This document shows positions 53,505-62,171 of a stretch of DNA of 64,000 nucleotides, one piece after another. The stretch comes from Microbacter sp049976245 (GTDB lineage Bacteria; Bacteroidota; Bacteroidia; Bacteroidales; Paludibacteraceae), in assembly GCA_049976245.1 (NCBI GenBank), contig JBMFIQ010000002.1, forward strand, positions 39,674 through 103,673, written 5' to 3'. Each line of letters begins with the position of its first letter. The first letter of the stretch is position 1. Both the position numbers and the translations under genes were made by a program. The notes under the pieces were generated by a model. The model was not told where the DNA came from and searched no databases. It saw only the letters and a list, made by a program, of their open reading frames with translations.

Positions 53505-56252
53505 TTAATGTTGCTTTTGTTGATTAAAAGATGAAACAACGGCAGGCAACAGCTTCGATTGATAAAATTGAAAATAGGATTGAATTGTTTTCCCGCCCAA
53601 TATTTTTTTCCAATTGTCGTCGGAAATGATCCACAAATGCAGATTTTCTTTAGTTAACCATGCTGTTAAACCTGCATCCTCATCGAACCGTTGGAGATAA
53701 TAATAAGCATCTTCGTAGCTGTTAAAATCGGATATGATCAGCGCACGCTGTTGAATGCCTAGTCGGTAAGGCTGCAAATCAAAATCGTTGAGAACAAAAT
53801 GCGTAAAATTGAAAGCAGCAATCTTGTACAACAATTCATTCACGTTGATTGTATCGAAAGGAACAACAATCAACAAAAGCACACGTCCATTATCGGCCGT
53901 CGAAAAGGTTTGATTCGACGTATCGGGTTGCATCTCGACAGGATGAGTCGCTACGACATCAAACGAACTTCTAATGCTTCCTCCAAGCGGCACATGCTTG
54001 CCTTGCTCCAACAGGGCCAACAAATTTTTGGCCGTCGTCACGGCATCGCTTTCCGGATATTGAGCAATCAACTGCTGCAATGCGTTTTTCATTTCAGTTT
54101 CTTTCCCTGTACGTCCTAAACTAACGGCATTCAACAAATCAAACTTTGGCATTAACGGCGAAAAAGAATAAAGCTGCTTGGCTTGTTGAATGTCGCTCAT
54201 GGCTTCATCATACTTTCCGTTGATAAATGCCTCAAATGTTTTTTGATACAAGGAATCCTGTGCGGCACTCTCCTGAGCTTTTTGTTGTGCAAAAAGCGGA
54301 CTTTTCAGCTGCATGGCATATTTCGAATCTGGGAAATGCGTGATGATGTATTGTTTCAGTTGTGCAGCTTTTATCGAATCATTTTGTTGAACATAAAGCA
54401 AATAAAGCGCATAATAACCATCGAGCCAACGGCTGTCGGCAGGAAAACGATTCCCCAACATTTGAAGCGTTTCAACAGCTTTTTGAGGATCCGCCAATTT
54501 GGTTTCATAAATAAAAGCCATCTGCAGCAAATCATTTCCAATCAATTGATTGGATGCTTCCATTGCTTTGGATGTCAATGGCAATTGCGCCAGATAAGTT
54601 GATACTGAATCTGACAATTGAGCACTGTTTGACGACGAAGAAGAGGCAGCCGACGATAGGGATGTGGTGTCAGACACCGGTGCGGAAAGATTTTGTAAAG
54701 AAATTCTCCAATTGTCAGCCAACGTTCGATTGCCCCATTTTGAACGGAATTGTGCTTTTCCGGCCTCAACAGCCATCGGATTGTAAAAATACCAGCTGCG
54801 ATTGGTATTGTACGCCGTGGGAGCACCCGGAGCGCCTTCATCCTGCAGAAATCCGCTTTGAGCGGCGGCAATTTCAACCTGCCGACGTTCGAGTACCGCA
54901 GCTTTAGCTTCTCTGGCCGCTTCGCTCTTTTTGGCTGCGATCATTTTTGAAATGATTTTAATTCGTTCCGACTCCGGAAGTCGAGCCAGATGCTGCAAAC
55001 TATCCTGCAACATCATGTTGGAATAATAAGAAGCCAATTCGTCCAACACCGTCGAACGATCAATTACTTTTTGAAAATCATTGTCTCCTTGCTTGATCCT
55101 TTTAGCGGCTTCGGCATAATAAGGTTGAGCTTCGATGTACATTTTTCGAGCAAAATAAAGATCGGCCAATTTCAAGTAAGGCAACGCATTGTCGGGTGAC
55201 TCCGACGAAAGATGAAGGATGGCATTTTTATACGCCTCAATGGCAAGATCAGGCTTATTTTCCGAAAGATAAACATCTCCCAATGTCACTTCAACCTGAT
55301 CTAAATAATCCTTGTTTTTGGGCGATCGTTCTATGGCTTTCAAGGTTTTAACGGTTTTAGCCTGTTGGCTTGGATCCGCCGACTGAGCACGGAGCAATCG
55401 CGCCGCAAACTCCATCTTGTATGGCGGATTGAAACTGATCACTTTCGAGAAAGCCTCATAAGCAGTGGGATAATCTTTTAATCGCAACGAGATTTGACCA
55501 AGAAGAAACAGGAAACGTTGTTTCAAATAACCGTTATCAGCATGTTGAACGGCAATTTTTAAAAAAGGCATGGATGCTTTCAGTTGTCCTTTGCGAATCA
55601 TCAAATCGGCTGTAGCTGCAGCCAATTCACCATTAATCCTGTCGTCTGTTTCGTTGGCCGAAACCCGATTCAAGGCATCTTCAGCTTGGTAAAAAGCGTT
55701 CATTTCGGTATAGCATCGTGCCACACCTATTTCAGCCCGATCCTTGACCGTCATCTCTTTCCCAAAATGGTCCAAAACGTAAGTGTAAGTGCCGATGGCT
55801 CCGGTAAAATCGGCTTTGTAAAATTCGGCATCAGCCAACAGAAGCCATGATTGTACGACCATTGGATTAAACTCGGTCTGATTCAAAAAAGCAAGATAAG
55901 CTGGATCTTTTAATTTGTTGTAGTTTCGTTCGGGTTTTACTTTGATGCTGTGATTTTTAATCGCTTTTCTGCATTCTTCAATGGTGTTGTCCATGCTTGA
56001 GGCTCCGGCCCGCGCATTTTCGTGCACACTGATGGGAAACATGGGAATCAGATGATCGTAACGATCCTGTTGTGCCTTATCAATCTGATCCAAGCCGGTC
56101 AGAAAACTTTGATAGGCATTAAAGTAGATGTTGTACCGCGTTGCAAAAGCATTGGCATTCCGCGTAAGCCACGTGTTTTTGGATGTGGTGCAGCCGTTCA
56201 GCAAAAGAGCCGACACAGTCAGAATAACCATTGATTTGAAAAGCAGCCTCAT
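53505..56252 (-). CDS. porW: PorW/SprE-like type IX secretion lipoprotein with TPR repeats
   Basis: From the ATG at 56252 the protein is 915 residues with a lipoprotein signal (LTVSALLLNGC). An upstream GTG at 56270 is less likely. The N-terminal segment TRYNIYFNAYQSFLTG and a following LIPMFPI are hallmarks, as I recall them, of the PorW/SprE family. Several TPR-type helix pairs follow (about 150-420 and 560-720), with a Ser-rich linker near 540-560. PorW/SprE is needed for T9SS function, linking the outer-membrane parts to the motor complex. The window also encodes three proteins with T9SS sorting domains, so the assignment fits. Call from memory of the family, not from a search. Confidence 0.78.
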   Translation of the reverse strand: MRLLFKSMVILTVSALLLNGCTTSKNTWLTRNANAFATRYNIYFNAYQSFLTGLDQIDKAQQDRYDHLIPMFPISVHENARAGASSMDNTIEECRKAIKNHSIKVKPERNYNKLKDPAYLAFLNQTEFNPMVVQSWLLLADAEFYKADFTGAIGTYTYVLDHFGKEMTVKDRAEIGVARCYTEMNAFYQAEDALNRVSANETDDRINGELAAATADLMIRKGQLKASMPFLKIAVQHADNGYLKQRFLFLLGQISLRLKDYPTAYEAFSKVISFNPPYKMEFAARLLRAQSADPSQQAKTVKTLKAIERSPKNKDYLDQVEVTLGDVYLSENKPDLAIEAYKNAILHLSSESPDNALPYLKLADLYFARKMYIEAQPYYAEAAKRIKQGDNDFQKVIDRSTVLDELASYYSNMMLQDSLQHLARLPESERIKIISKMIAAKKSEAAREAKAAVLERRQVEIAAAQSGFLQDEGAPGAPTAYNTNRSWYFYNPMAVEAGKAQFRSKWGNRTLADNWRISLQNLSAPVSDTTSLSSAASSSSSNSAQLSDSVSTYLAQLPLTSKAMEASNQLIGNDLLQMAFIYETKLADPQKAVETLQMLGNRFPADSRWLDGYYALYLLYVQQNDSIKAAQLKQYIITHFPDSKYAMQLKSPLFAQQKAQESAAQDSLYQKTFEAFINGKYDEAMSDIQQAKQLYSFSPLMPKFDLLNAVSLGRTGKETEMKNALQQLIAQYPESDAVTTAKNLLALLEQGKHVPLGGSIRSSFDVVATHPVEMQPDTSNQTFSTADNGRVLLLIVVPFDTINVNELLYKIAAFNFTHFVLNDFDLQPYRLGIQQRALIISDFNSYEDAYYYLQRFDEDAGLTAWLTKENLHLWIISDDNWKKILGGKTIQSYFQFYQSKLLPAVVSSFNQQKQH

Positions 56253-56269
56253 AGAATCTCTTATTGGCA

Positions 56270-56277
56270 CAAATGTA
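56270..56277 (-). promoter_or_regulatory. Candidate -7 promoter box for the porW-like gene
   Basis: The minus strand reads TACATTTG (TAnnTTTG), about 18 bp before the ATG at 56252, implying a very short leader. The -33 region is weak. Confidence 0.35.
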
Positions 56278-56481
56278 CAAAAAATCCATTTTAAAAAGCT
56301 GAATTGAGGAAGAAAAGCTCAAACAACACAAAAGAAAAAAACAAGAAGCAGAAAAGAAAGGCGATGAACAAAATCACACAATCAATGGCAGTTCAAAAAT
56401 CATCGGTTGCGATGAACGCTGACGTCAATCGCTATCGAATCAACAAAACCAAAAACATGGAGAAAAAAAACCACGCAGCCA

Positions 56482-57084
56482 TCAAAATTTCCAACCCAAC
56501 AGCAATTGAAACACGCTGTTTAAATTGTGTTTATCGGAAGAGAGGTCATTGAGAAGCGTTCCGCGTTTATCCACACCAAGCACACCCATAAAATAGCGCG
56601 CCTGAAGCATGAGCCCTTTGTGAAATTCGTAACCTAACCCGACTGCCAAATCAAAATCGAGCGGATTGATATCTGAAATAGATTGAATGGGATAAGGGTT
56701 TTGGTCACTGTCCACAGCAGAACCGTTGGCGTTGAGACAAAAAGCAAGTTGAGGCCCCAACTGAACATTAAAACGGTCTGTAACAAACATTTTCACCATC
56801 AACGGAATGTTCAAATAATTGATTCTGACAAATTGATTGCCGTCATAAGCACCCTGCATGGAATAGTCAATTTCAGGCTCAAATCCCACAGTCCGATTAA
56901 ATCGATAATCGGAAAACAATCCCAAAACGATCCCGTTGCGTGGAGATATCGTTCCGTGGGTATTGGTCAGGGTTGCAGAGCTTACCCCGATGATGGGCCC
57001 CCAGGCATAATGATCCTTATTTTGGGCTACTGCCGAAAGCGCTAAACAAGATACGACAAAAAAGAGAAAGAAGTGACGTAACAT
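56482..57084 (-). CDS. PorT-like outer-membrane beta-barrel protein
   Basis: The protein is 200 residues from the ATG at 57084 (MLRHFFLFFVVSCLALSAVAQ signal). The frame extends to 57159, but the promoter box at 57149 and the signal favour the later start. The mature part matches the OMP_b-brl_2 pattern: GPIIGVSSATL, FSDYRFNRTVGFEPEIDYSM, RINYLNIPLMVKMFVTDRFN, VQLGPQLAFCL and a final VFQLLLGWKF strand. The fold is shared with PorT of the T9SS, but the conserved PorT features were not recognised, so it is called only as a small barrel. It lies between the FKBP isomerase and the porW-like gene. Confidence 0.75.
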   Translation of the reverse strand: MLRHFFLFFVVSCLALSAVAQNKDHYAWGPIIGVSSATLTNTHGTISPRNGIVLGLFSDYRFNRTVGFEPEIDYSMQGAYDGNQFVRINYLNIPLMVKMFVTDRFNVQLGPQLAFCLNANGSAVDSDQNPYPIQSISDINPLDFDLAVGLGYEFHKGLMLQARYFMGVLGVDKRGTLLNDLSSDKHNLNSVFQLLLGWKF

Positions 57085-57148
57085 GGCATGTAAAAAATAG
57101 GTCGTTAAAAAAATAAATGCATTGAAACAGAAAATGATAGATTGGTTA

Positions 57149-57156
57149 CAAAGATA
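57149..57156 (-). promoter_or_regulatory. Candidate -7 promoter box for the small barrel gene
   Basis: The minus strand reads TATCTTTG (TAnnTTTG), about 65 bp before the ATG at 57084 and just past the end of the FKBP gene. It supports the start chosen for that gene. Confidence 0.45.
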
Positions 57157-57173
57157 CAATGTTTTTCTAAATT

Positions 57174-57767
57174 TTAATAAGCGGATGTTGAATTCTTTGT
57201 GTTTTTAACCGGTTCAATATCGATCAGCTTCAACGAAACAACCAACGGAGAATAAGGAGGAATTAGATGACGATCGCCTAATACGCTGTAAGCCAAATTG
57301 GAAGGAATAATAAAAAGGCTTTCTCCACCGGGCTTCATGGTCATCAATCCCAATTCGACGCCTCGAATCATCGTGGTGTGCCCCACCCTCAACCGGCTGA
57401 TTTGATGGGTGCGAAGATTCGAATAACAAGCCGTTCCGTCCAATAACGACATGGCATATTGGTAGGCAACAACATCGTCGTTTTGGGGTATGGAACCTTT
57501 ACCTTCTTTCAACACAACATACCAAAAACCGTAAGGTGACTTGACGGTTGTTAAATGATGCTGACGAATATAGGCTTGAATTTGATCGGTTTCGGTATGG
57601 ACAATGGCTTTGTTGAGTACAATCAATTTTTCGTTTTCATCATCGGGAGGAACTTTGTTGGAGGGAAGTTGAGGCGATTGACTGCAAGCCGAAATCAACC
57701 AGAACAACCCCGCAAATAGGATTGACACGAAAAACGGCCGTTTTCGAAACAGTGCATTTCGCTTCAT
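57174..57767 (-). CDS. FKBP-type peptidyl-prolyl isomerase lipoprotein
   Basis: From the ATG at 57767 the protein is 197 residues with a lipoprotein signal ending LFWLISAC. After a helical spacer comes an FKBP domain (KSPYGFWYVVLKEGKG, VGHTTMIRGVELGLMTMKPG, GESLFIIPSNLAYS), so it should catalyse proline isomerisation in exported proteins at the envelope. It resembles the GldI/FKBP lipoproteins of Bacteroidetes. The start shares a base with the yjbQ stop (TAATG), which indicates translational coupling even though the two functions seem unrelated. Confidence 0.85.
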   Translation of the reverse strand: MKRNALFRKRPFFVSILFAGLFWLISACSQSPQLPSNKVPPDDENEKLIVLNKAIVHTETDQIQAYIRQHHLTTVKSPYGFWYVVLKEGKGSIPQNDDVVAYQYAMSLLDGTACYSNLRTHQISRLRVGHTTMIRGVELGLMTMKPGGESLFIIPSNLAYSVLGDRHLIPPYSPLVVSLKLIDIEPVKNTKNSTSAY

Positions 57768-58183
57768 TACTCGCCGATTATTTTGACCAAGACGCGTTTG
57801 TTGCGCATTCCGTCGAATTCGCCATAAAAAATTTGTTCCCACGGACCAAAATCCAATTTTCCGTTGGTGACGGCAACCACCACTTCACGCCCCATGATGG
57901 TACGTTTCAGATGGGCATCGGCATTGTCTTCTCCGCTGTTGTGACGATATTGACTGTACGGTTTTTCGGGAGCCAGTTTCTCAAGCCAGACTTCAAAATC
58001 ATGATGCAGGCCGCTTTCATCGTCATTGATAAAAACACTTGCCGTGATGTGCATGGCATTACACAACAAAATGCCTTCCTGAATGCCGCTTTCTCTCAAA
58101 CACGATTCAATTTCAGGCGTAATGTTGATTAATGCCCGACGTTGGGATGTCTTAAACCATAACTCTTTGCGATAACTCTTCAT
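57767..58183 (-). CDS. yjbQ: YjbQ/UPF0047 family protein (secondary thiamine-phosphate synthase)
   Basis: The 138-residue cytoplasmic protein contains the UPF0047 pattern: CNAMHITASVFINDDESGLH, EDNADAHLKRTIMG and GKLDFGPWEQIFYGEFDG. The histidines line the putative active site. Family members show weak thiamine-phosphate synthase activity, but their true role is unclear. The length is typical. Its stop overlaps the FKBP isomerase start in TAATG. Confidence 0.9.
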   Translation of the reverse strand: MKSYRKELWFKTSQRRALINITPEIESCLRESGIQEGILLCNAMHITASVFINDDESGLHHDFEVWLEKLAPEKPYSQYRHNSGEDNADAHLKRTIMGREVVVAVTNGKLDFGPWEQIFYGEFDGMRNKRVLVKIIGE

Positions 58184-58293
58184 CTCGTTGTTTTTTGTGT
58201 GCGTTCAATTTATTTTATTCAGCTTTTGTTGTCAAAAACGTTTTCCAAAAGCACGAACAACAATCCTCAATGGCATTAAAGCCATTCCGCATC

Positions 58294-58908
58294 TCATCCG
58301 CGCAACAGGTTTATGATGATTTTGTACACATAATAGCCCACGGCCACAACCAAAATAATAACCACAAACATGTCGATATAATGACTGTAGGACATCACGG
58401 TAACCCAATGCTGTTTCAATTTGTAACCCAGATAAGTCAGAAAAGAATTCCACATGCCGGCTCCCAGAATGGTGTAAAGAGAAAATTTAAGCAAATTCAT
58501 TTTGGCCGCTCCTGCAGGAATACTGATAAAATGACGAACGACGGGAATGAATCGCGAAAAGAAAATGGTCGATTGTCCACGCGTATTAAAAAAACGATGA
58601 GACATTTGGAGATGACTTTCTTTCAGGAGAAAAAAACGACCAAACTTTTTCACAAAAGGCTCTCCGCCATAAAAACCAATCAGATAGGAAATGAGCGATC
58701 CTGTCAGACTGCCTGCCGTAGCGAAAAGAATGATGTTAACCCAGGTAAGTTGATGAGTTTCCACCAAAAAACCGGCAAATGGCATGACTGCCTCACTTGG
58801 AACCGGCAAAAACAAACTTTCGAGCATCATCAGAAAAAAAATGCCCGGATAAGCACTAAACCCAATAATCGATACCGCCGTCGAAGCAATCCATTCGGTA
58901 ATTCCCAT
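58294..58908 (-). CDS. DedA-family inner-membrane protein
   Basis: The 204-residue protein has several hydrophobic segments. Conserved DedA/SNARE-associated features are LESLFLPVPSEAVMPFAG, the glycine-rich GSLTGSLISYLIGFYGG, and SRFIPVVRHFISIPAGAAKM (the arginine-containing re-entrant motif). DedA proteins are thought to move lipids or carriers such as undecaprenyl phosphate across the inner membrane. A second frame on the opposite strand across this gene is a shadow. It lies 110 bp upstream of yjbQ, with no clear operon link. Confidence 0.9.
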   Translation of the reverse strand: MGITEWIASTAVSIIGFSAYPGIFFLMMLESLFLPVPSEAVMPFAGFLVETHQLTWVNIILFATAGSLTGSLISYLIGFYGGEPFVKKFGRFFLLKESHLQMSHRFFNTRGQSTIFFSRFIPVVRHFISIPAGAAKMNLLKFSLYTILGAGMWNSFLTYLGYKLKQHWVTVMSYSHYIDMFVVIILVVAVGYYVYKIIINLLRG

Positions 58909-58944
58909 ATCAACAATTTATAACTTTGCAATAAAAACAAAAAA

Positions 58945-58967
58945 ACCACACAACACGCGTATGTGGT
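58945..58967 (-). terminator. Terminator after the cytoplasmic TPR gene
   Basis: On the minus strand ACCACA pairs with TGTGGT and is followed by a run of seven T. It lies about 30 bp after the stop at 58998. Confidence 0.6.
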
Positions 58968-58997
58968 CAACATCATGAACTCAACATTTTTACACCG

Positions 58998-60389
58998 TTA
59001 ATCCTCCTGCACGATCCACGATTCACACTCGGGGCAAAATTCTCGAAACATATCCTTTGCTTCCAAATTGGCCGTAACAGCCTTGCTCAGAAATTGTCTT
59101 GCCATTTTCATATCGCCTGTTTTACAAAAGGCAACAGCCAGAAACAATTTGAGGTTAGGCAATTCAATATCATCTACAGTCAACCTTTCAGCCATCAAAA
59201 AAGCATCGAGCGCATTAACGTATTTTTTTGTTTCAAGATAAAGCGTTCCCAACGATTGCCATGTTTCAGCTTGATCTTGGGAGAGTTGTAACGACTCTTT
59301 GTAGGCATCAATGGCCTTCAGCGGCTCATTTCTGTTGATGTATGATTCGGCCAAATAAACCCATGCCTCCGAGTTTTCGGGGTCAAGTTCCAACCCTTTT
59401 TGCAAATGTTGACATGCAGCATCGTATTGCTCCAGTTCCAATGCACAAATTCCCATTCCGATCCAGCCTTCAATATTCTTTTCGTTGATTTCCACAGCTT
59501 TGGCATAGTATGAAGCGGCCTGTGCATATTCTTCGAGTTTTTCGTGACATTGAGCCATGAAGATCAACAATAAATCTTCAAAATCCATCAACGACTGACA
59601 GCGATGGTAACAAACAAGCGCTTCGCGAAAACGATTTAGGTGAAACAGCGAATTGCCTTTCTGAAGCCACCCACCGGTATCTTCTTCGTCAATCACCGTG
59701 ACAAAATCGAAAGCATCCAGCGCTTGGTCGTACAACGAGCGGCTGAAAAAGATCAAACCCAAATCGTACCATGCTTCCGACGAATAAGGATCAACCTCAA
59801 TGATGCGTTGATACATCTCAATGGCTTGATCGTTCTGATTCAACTGCTCATAGCAAAAAGCAGCTTCTTCTAATATATCCAGATTGTCGGGGGCATGTTC
59901 CATGCCCAAGTTCAAAAAGTGCAATGCGTCCGTAAATTCATTATTGGCTACGCAAATGTATGCAATGTCCAGTGAAGCAGTTTCAAAATCAATCCCCGGC
60001 AATGTCATCATCCGATCAAAAACCGTGACCGCTTCTTTGGGTCGATGCAAGCGCATCAAAGCATCGCCTTTCAACAACAAAGAGTCGGCATCGTAAGGCA
60101 AAGCGTTGCGTTCAAGGATTTGATACGCTTTGCGCACATCACCCGATTCCAAATAAGCCTTGGCGCGCTTGGTTTGTAAGGAAGTATTGTTGGGATGAAG
60201 TTTTAAGCCTAAATCAATCACGTTGAATGACTCTTTCGTTTTGCCGCAACTTAAATAATAATCGGCAATGACTTCGACCTCTTCCACGTCAAAATACGGC
60301 ATGTTCCGCTCATTCACCGACTCCTCGTAACGACGCACTATTTCAGCCGACTCGTCATCAAAGAAAAAATCGTCATCCAATTCGTCCAT
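58998..60389 (-). CDS. Cytoplasmic TPR-repeat protein
   Basis: The protein is 463 residues from the ATG at 60389; the frame reaches 60404 only via GTG. There is no signal peptide, and the first residues are very acidic (MDELDDDFFFDDESAE). About eleven tetratricopeptide repeats follow, such as YYLSCGKTKESFNVIDLGLK and AWYDLGLIFFSRSLYDQALD. They build a protein-binding solenoid. The function and partner are unknown. It diverges from the plus-strand kinase-RapZ gene across a 364-bp gap. Confidence 0.85.
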   Translation of the reverse strand: MDELDDDFFFDDESAEIVRRYEESVNERNMPYFDVEEVEVIADYYLSCGKTKESFNVIDLGLKLHPNNTSLQTKRAKAYLESGDVRKAYQILERNALPYDADSLLLKGDALMRLHRPKEAVTVFDRMMTLPGIDFETASLDIAYICVANNEFTDALHFLNLGMEHAPDNLDILEEAAFCYEQLNQNDQAIEMYQRIIEVDPYSSEAWYDLGLIFFSRSLYDQALDAFDFVTVIDEEDTGGWLQKGNSLFHLNRFREALVCYHRCQSLMDFEDLLLIFMAQCHEKLEEYAQAASYYAKAVEINEKNIEGWIGMGICALELEQYDAACQHLQKGLELDPENSEAWVYLAESYINRNEPLKAIDAYKESLQLSQDQAETWQSLGTLYLETKKYVNALDAFLMAERLTVDDIELPNLKLFLAVAFCKTGDMKMARQFLSKAVTANLEAKDMFREFCPECESWIVQED

Positions 60390-60414
60390 AGATAGATTGA
60401 TCACTAATTGATTG

Positions 60415-60422
60415 CAAAGTTA
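60415..60422 (-). promoter_or_regulatory. Candidate -7 promoter box for the TPR gene
   Basis: The minus strand reads TAACTTTG (TAnnTTTG), about 26 bp before the ATG at 60389. No clear -33 box was seen. Confidence 0.4.
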
Positions 60423-60535
60423 CACCAAATAGAGCGAAATGAGGTGATTCGTTTACTAAAAGTTATTAACATCATTTGTATCTTCCATCTGCATGATCGT
60501 TCCCTCATTTTTCGGCACGTTTCTGATTTTTTAAT

Positions 60536-60543
60536 TACTTTTG
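60536..60543 (+). promoter_or_regulatory. Candidate -7 promoter box upstream of the kinase-RapZ gene
   Basis: The plus strand reads TACTTTTG (TAnnTTTG), giving a leader of about 200 nt that would include the four TTGCAA sites. No perfect -33 TTTG was found. Confidence 0.4.
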
Positions 60544-60667
60544 TCCTGAATTAAAAAAAGAAGATCGGCGTCTTTCCGTTCAATCGTGTGAACCGCTTTT
60601 GAATCGTGTGCTCAGCATGAGTGTAACCACGCATTGGCGAAAGTTCGATCCTTCAAAAACAATAACG

Positions 60668-60717
60668 TTGCAACGCCATTGCAATGCCTTTTAAAACGCT
60701 TTGCAAAAACCTTGCAA
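60668..60717. promoter_or_regulatory. Array of four TTGCAA palindromes in helical phase
   Basis: TTGCAA occurs at 60668, 60679, 60701 and 60712. The spacings are exactly 11, 22 and 11 bp, so all four face the same side of the DNA. The two left sites extend to longer palindromes (CGTTGCAACG and CATTGCAATG). The array ends 36 bp before the ATG of the kinase-RapZ gene. It is a likely multi-dimer operator. Confidence 0.6.
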
Positions 60718-60753
60718 CGAAACTCCTTAATATTGATTTGATCATGTATAACG

Positions 60754-62169
60754 ATGGATACACTACGACAACTATTTTACAACTATACGGGAGAACAACC
60801 GCTTGAAATCAACGAGCTTCCTTCATCGGGAAGCAATCGACGCTACTTTCGGCTCATCAACGGACAAACGCGTTTAGTAGGTGTTTACGGAGCTTCAACT
60901 GACGAAAACAAAGCCTTTTGGACACTTGATGAGCATTTTGTTCGGAAAGGGTTGCCGGTTCCGAAAGTATTGATTCATTCCGACGATTTTTTTTATTATC
61001 TTCAGGAAGACCTCGGCGACACGCTTCTTTTTCATGCCATTGCTTCGGGACGAAATTGCGGACAATTCAATGACGAAGAGAAAACCTTGTTAAAAAAAAC
61101 AATCCGACTCTTGCCTGCCTTTCAAGTTGCCGGAAGTGAAGACCTCGATTATTCAATTTGTTATCCTCAGGAAGCCTTCGACCAACGCATGATTCTTTGG
61201 GACTTGAATTATTTCAAATATTGTTTCTTGAAAGCTACCGGATTGGAATTTCATGAAAACGAATTGGAAGATGACTTTGAACGATTTTCGTCCATCTTGT
61301 TGGAAGATACTTCCAACACGTTCCTTTATCGTGATTTTCAGTCACGCAATGTGATGATTGTCAACAATGAACCTTATTTCATCGACTTTCAAGGAGGCAG
61401 AAAAGGACCAATCTATTACGATGTTGCTTCTTTCCTTTGGCAAGCGCGCGCACAATATTCCGACGAGTTGCGTGAAGAGCTGCTGCAGGAATACCTGAAG
61501 GCATTGGCAACTTATATGTCGGTTGACGAAACTGCATTTCGCAGACAACTTCAACATTTTATCATTTTCAGAACGTTGCAGGTACTGGGTGCTTACGGAT
61601 TCAGAGGATATTTTGAAAAAAAACCACATTTTCTGCAAAGTGTCCCTTATGCCATCGACAACTTACGTCACGTTTTGCCCGAAAAATCGTGTGAATATCC
61701 CTATTTATGCGACTTATTGCACCAGTTGACACAAATGAAGCAATATGCCGACATCAACTGGCCTCACAAATTGGAAGTGCGCATTTACAGTTTTGCCTAC
61801 AAAAAAGGCATTCCGGATGATCCGTCAGGAAACGGCGGCGGCTATGTGTTTGATTGCCGCAGCATCAACAATCCCGGTAAATACGAACATTTCAAACATT
61901 TTACGGGATTGGATCCCGAGGTCATTCAATTCTTGGAAGAAGATGGCGGCATTCTCTCTTTTTTAGATCACGTCTATGCTCTGGCCGACGTCCACGTGCA
62001 ACGATACATCGAACGAAAATTTTCCCATTTGATGTTTGCATTTGGATGCACCGGTGGTCAACATCGATCGGTCTATTCAGCTCAACATTTGGCCGAACAC
62101 ATTGCGAAAAAATTTGATGTCCGCGTCACCCTTTTTCATCGCGAATTAAACATTGAAAAAACCTTTTGA
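60754..62169 (+). CDS. AmgK-like sugar kinase fused to a RapZ C-terminal domain
   Basis: The 471-residue protein has two parts. Residues 1-330 are an aminoglycoside-phosphotransferase-type kinase with the catalytic loop LYRDFQSRNVM (Asp194, Asn199) and the metal site FIDFQGG (Asp211), as in AmgK. Residues about 338-471 are a RapZ C-terminal-like domain (EVRIYSFAYKKGIPDDPSGN, VFDCRSINNPG, AFGCTGGQHRSVYSAQHLAE). In E. coli this domain senses glucosamine-6-phosphate and handles small RNA. The RapZ N-terminal ATPase is absent. The next gene is a MurU-like nucleotidyltransferase, so the kinase probably phosphorylates MurNAc or GlcNAc at C1 in cell-wall recycling, with the RapZ part perhaps binding an amino sugar phosphate. 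Confidence 0.85.
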   Translation: MDTLRQLFYNYTGEQPLEINELPSSGSNRRYFRLINGQTRLVGVYGASTDENKAFWTLDEHFVRKGLPVPKVLIHSDDFFYYLQEDLGDTLLFHAIASGRNCGQFNDEEKTLLKKTIRLLPAFQVAGSEDLDYSICYPQEAFDQRMILWDLNYFKYCFLKATGLEFHENELEDDFERFSSILLEDTSNTFLYRDFQSRNVMIVNNEPYFIDFQGGRKGPIYYDVASFLWQARAQYSDELREELLQEYLKALATYMSVDETAFRRQLQHFIIFRTLQVLGAYGFRGYFEKKPHFLQSVPYAIDNLRHVLPEKSCEYPYLCDLLHQLTQMKQYADINWPHKLEVRIYSFAYKKGIPDDPSGNGGGYVFDCRSINNPGKYEHFKHFTGLDPEVIQFLEEDGGILSFLDHVYALADVHVQRYIERKFSHLMFAFGCTGGQHRSVYSAQHLAEHIAKKFDVRVTLFHRELNIEKTF

Positions 62170-62171
62170 TC

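Larger units (their letters stand above)
60390..60753. other. 364-bp divergent regulatory gap
   Basis: It lies between two genes read in opposite directions. It holds a minus-strand -7 box (60415-60422), a plus-strand -7 box (60536-60543) and four evenly placed TTGCAA sites (60668-60717). No gene is seen. Confidence 0.6.

Noticed and set aside
56304..56552. 82-codon lysine-rich plus-strand frame
   Set aside because: It overlaps the end of the barrel gene and AT-rich spacer; composition is that of random A-rich DNA.
56482..57084. Naming the small barrel gene porT
   Set aside because: Only the general barrel pattern is seen; specific PorT features were not recognised despite the porW-like neighbour.
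58195..58923. 242-codon plus-strand open frame
   Set aside because: It lies antisense to the DedA gene, which has clear conserved motifs; the frame's product is basic, with no recognisable domain.
60668..60717. Possible CRISPR-like repeats
   Set aside because: The repeated unit is only 6 bp with no spacers of constant length; a binding-site array explains it better.
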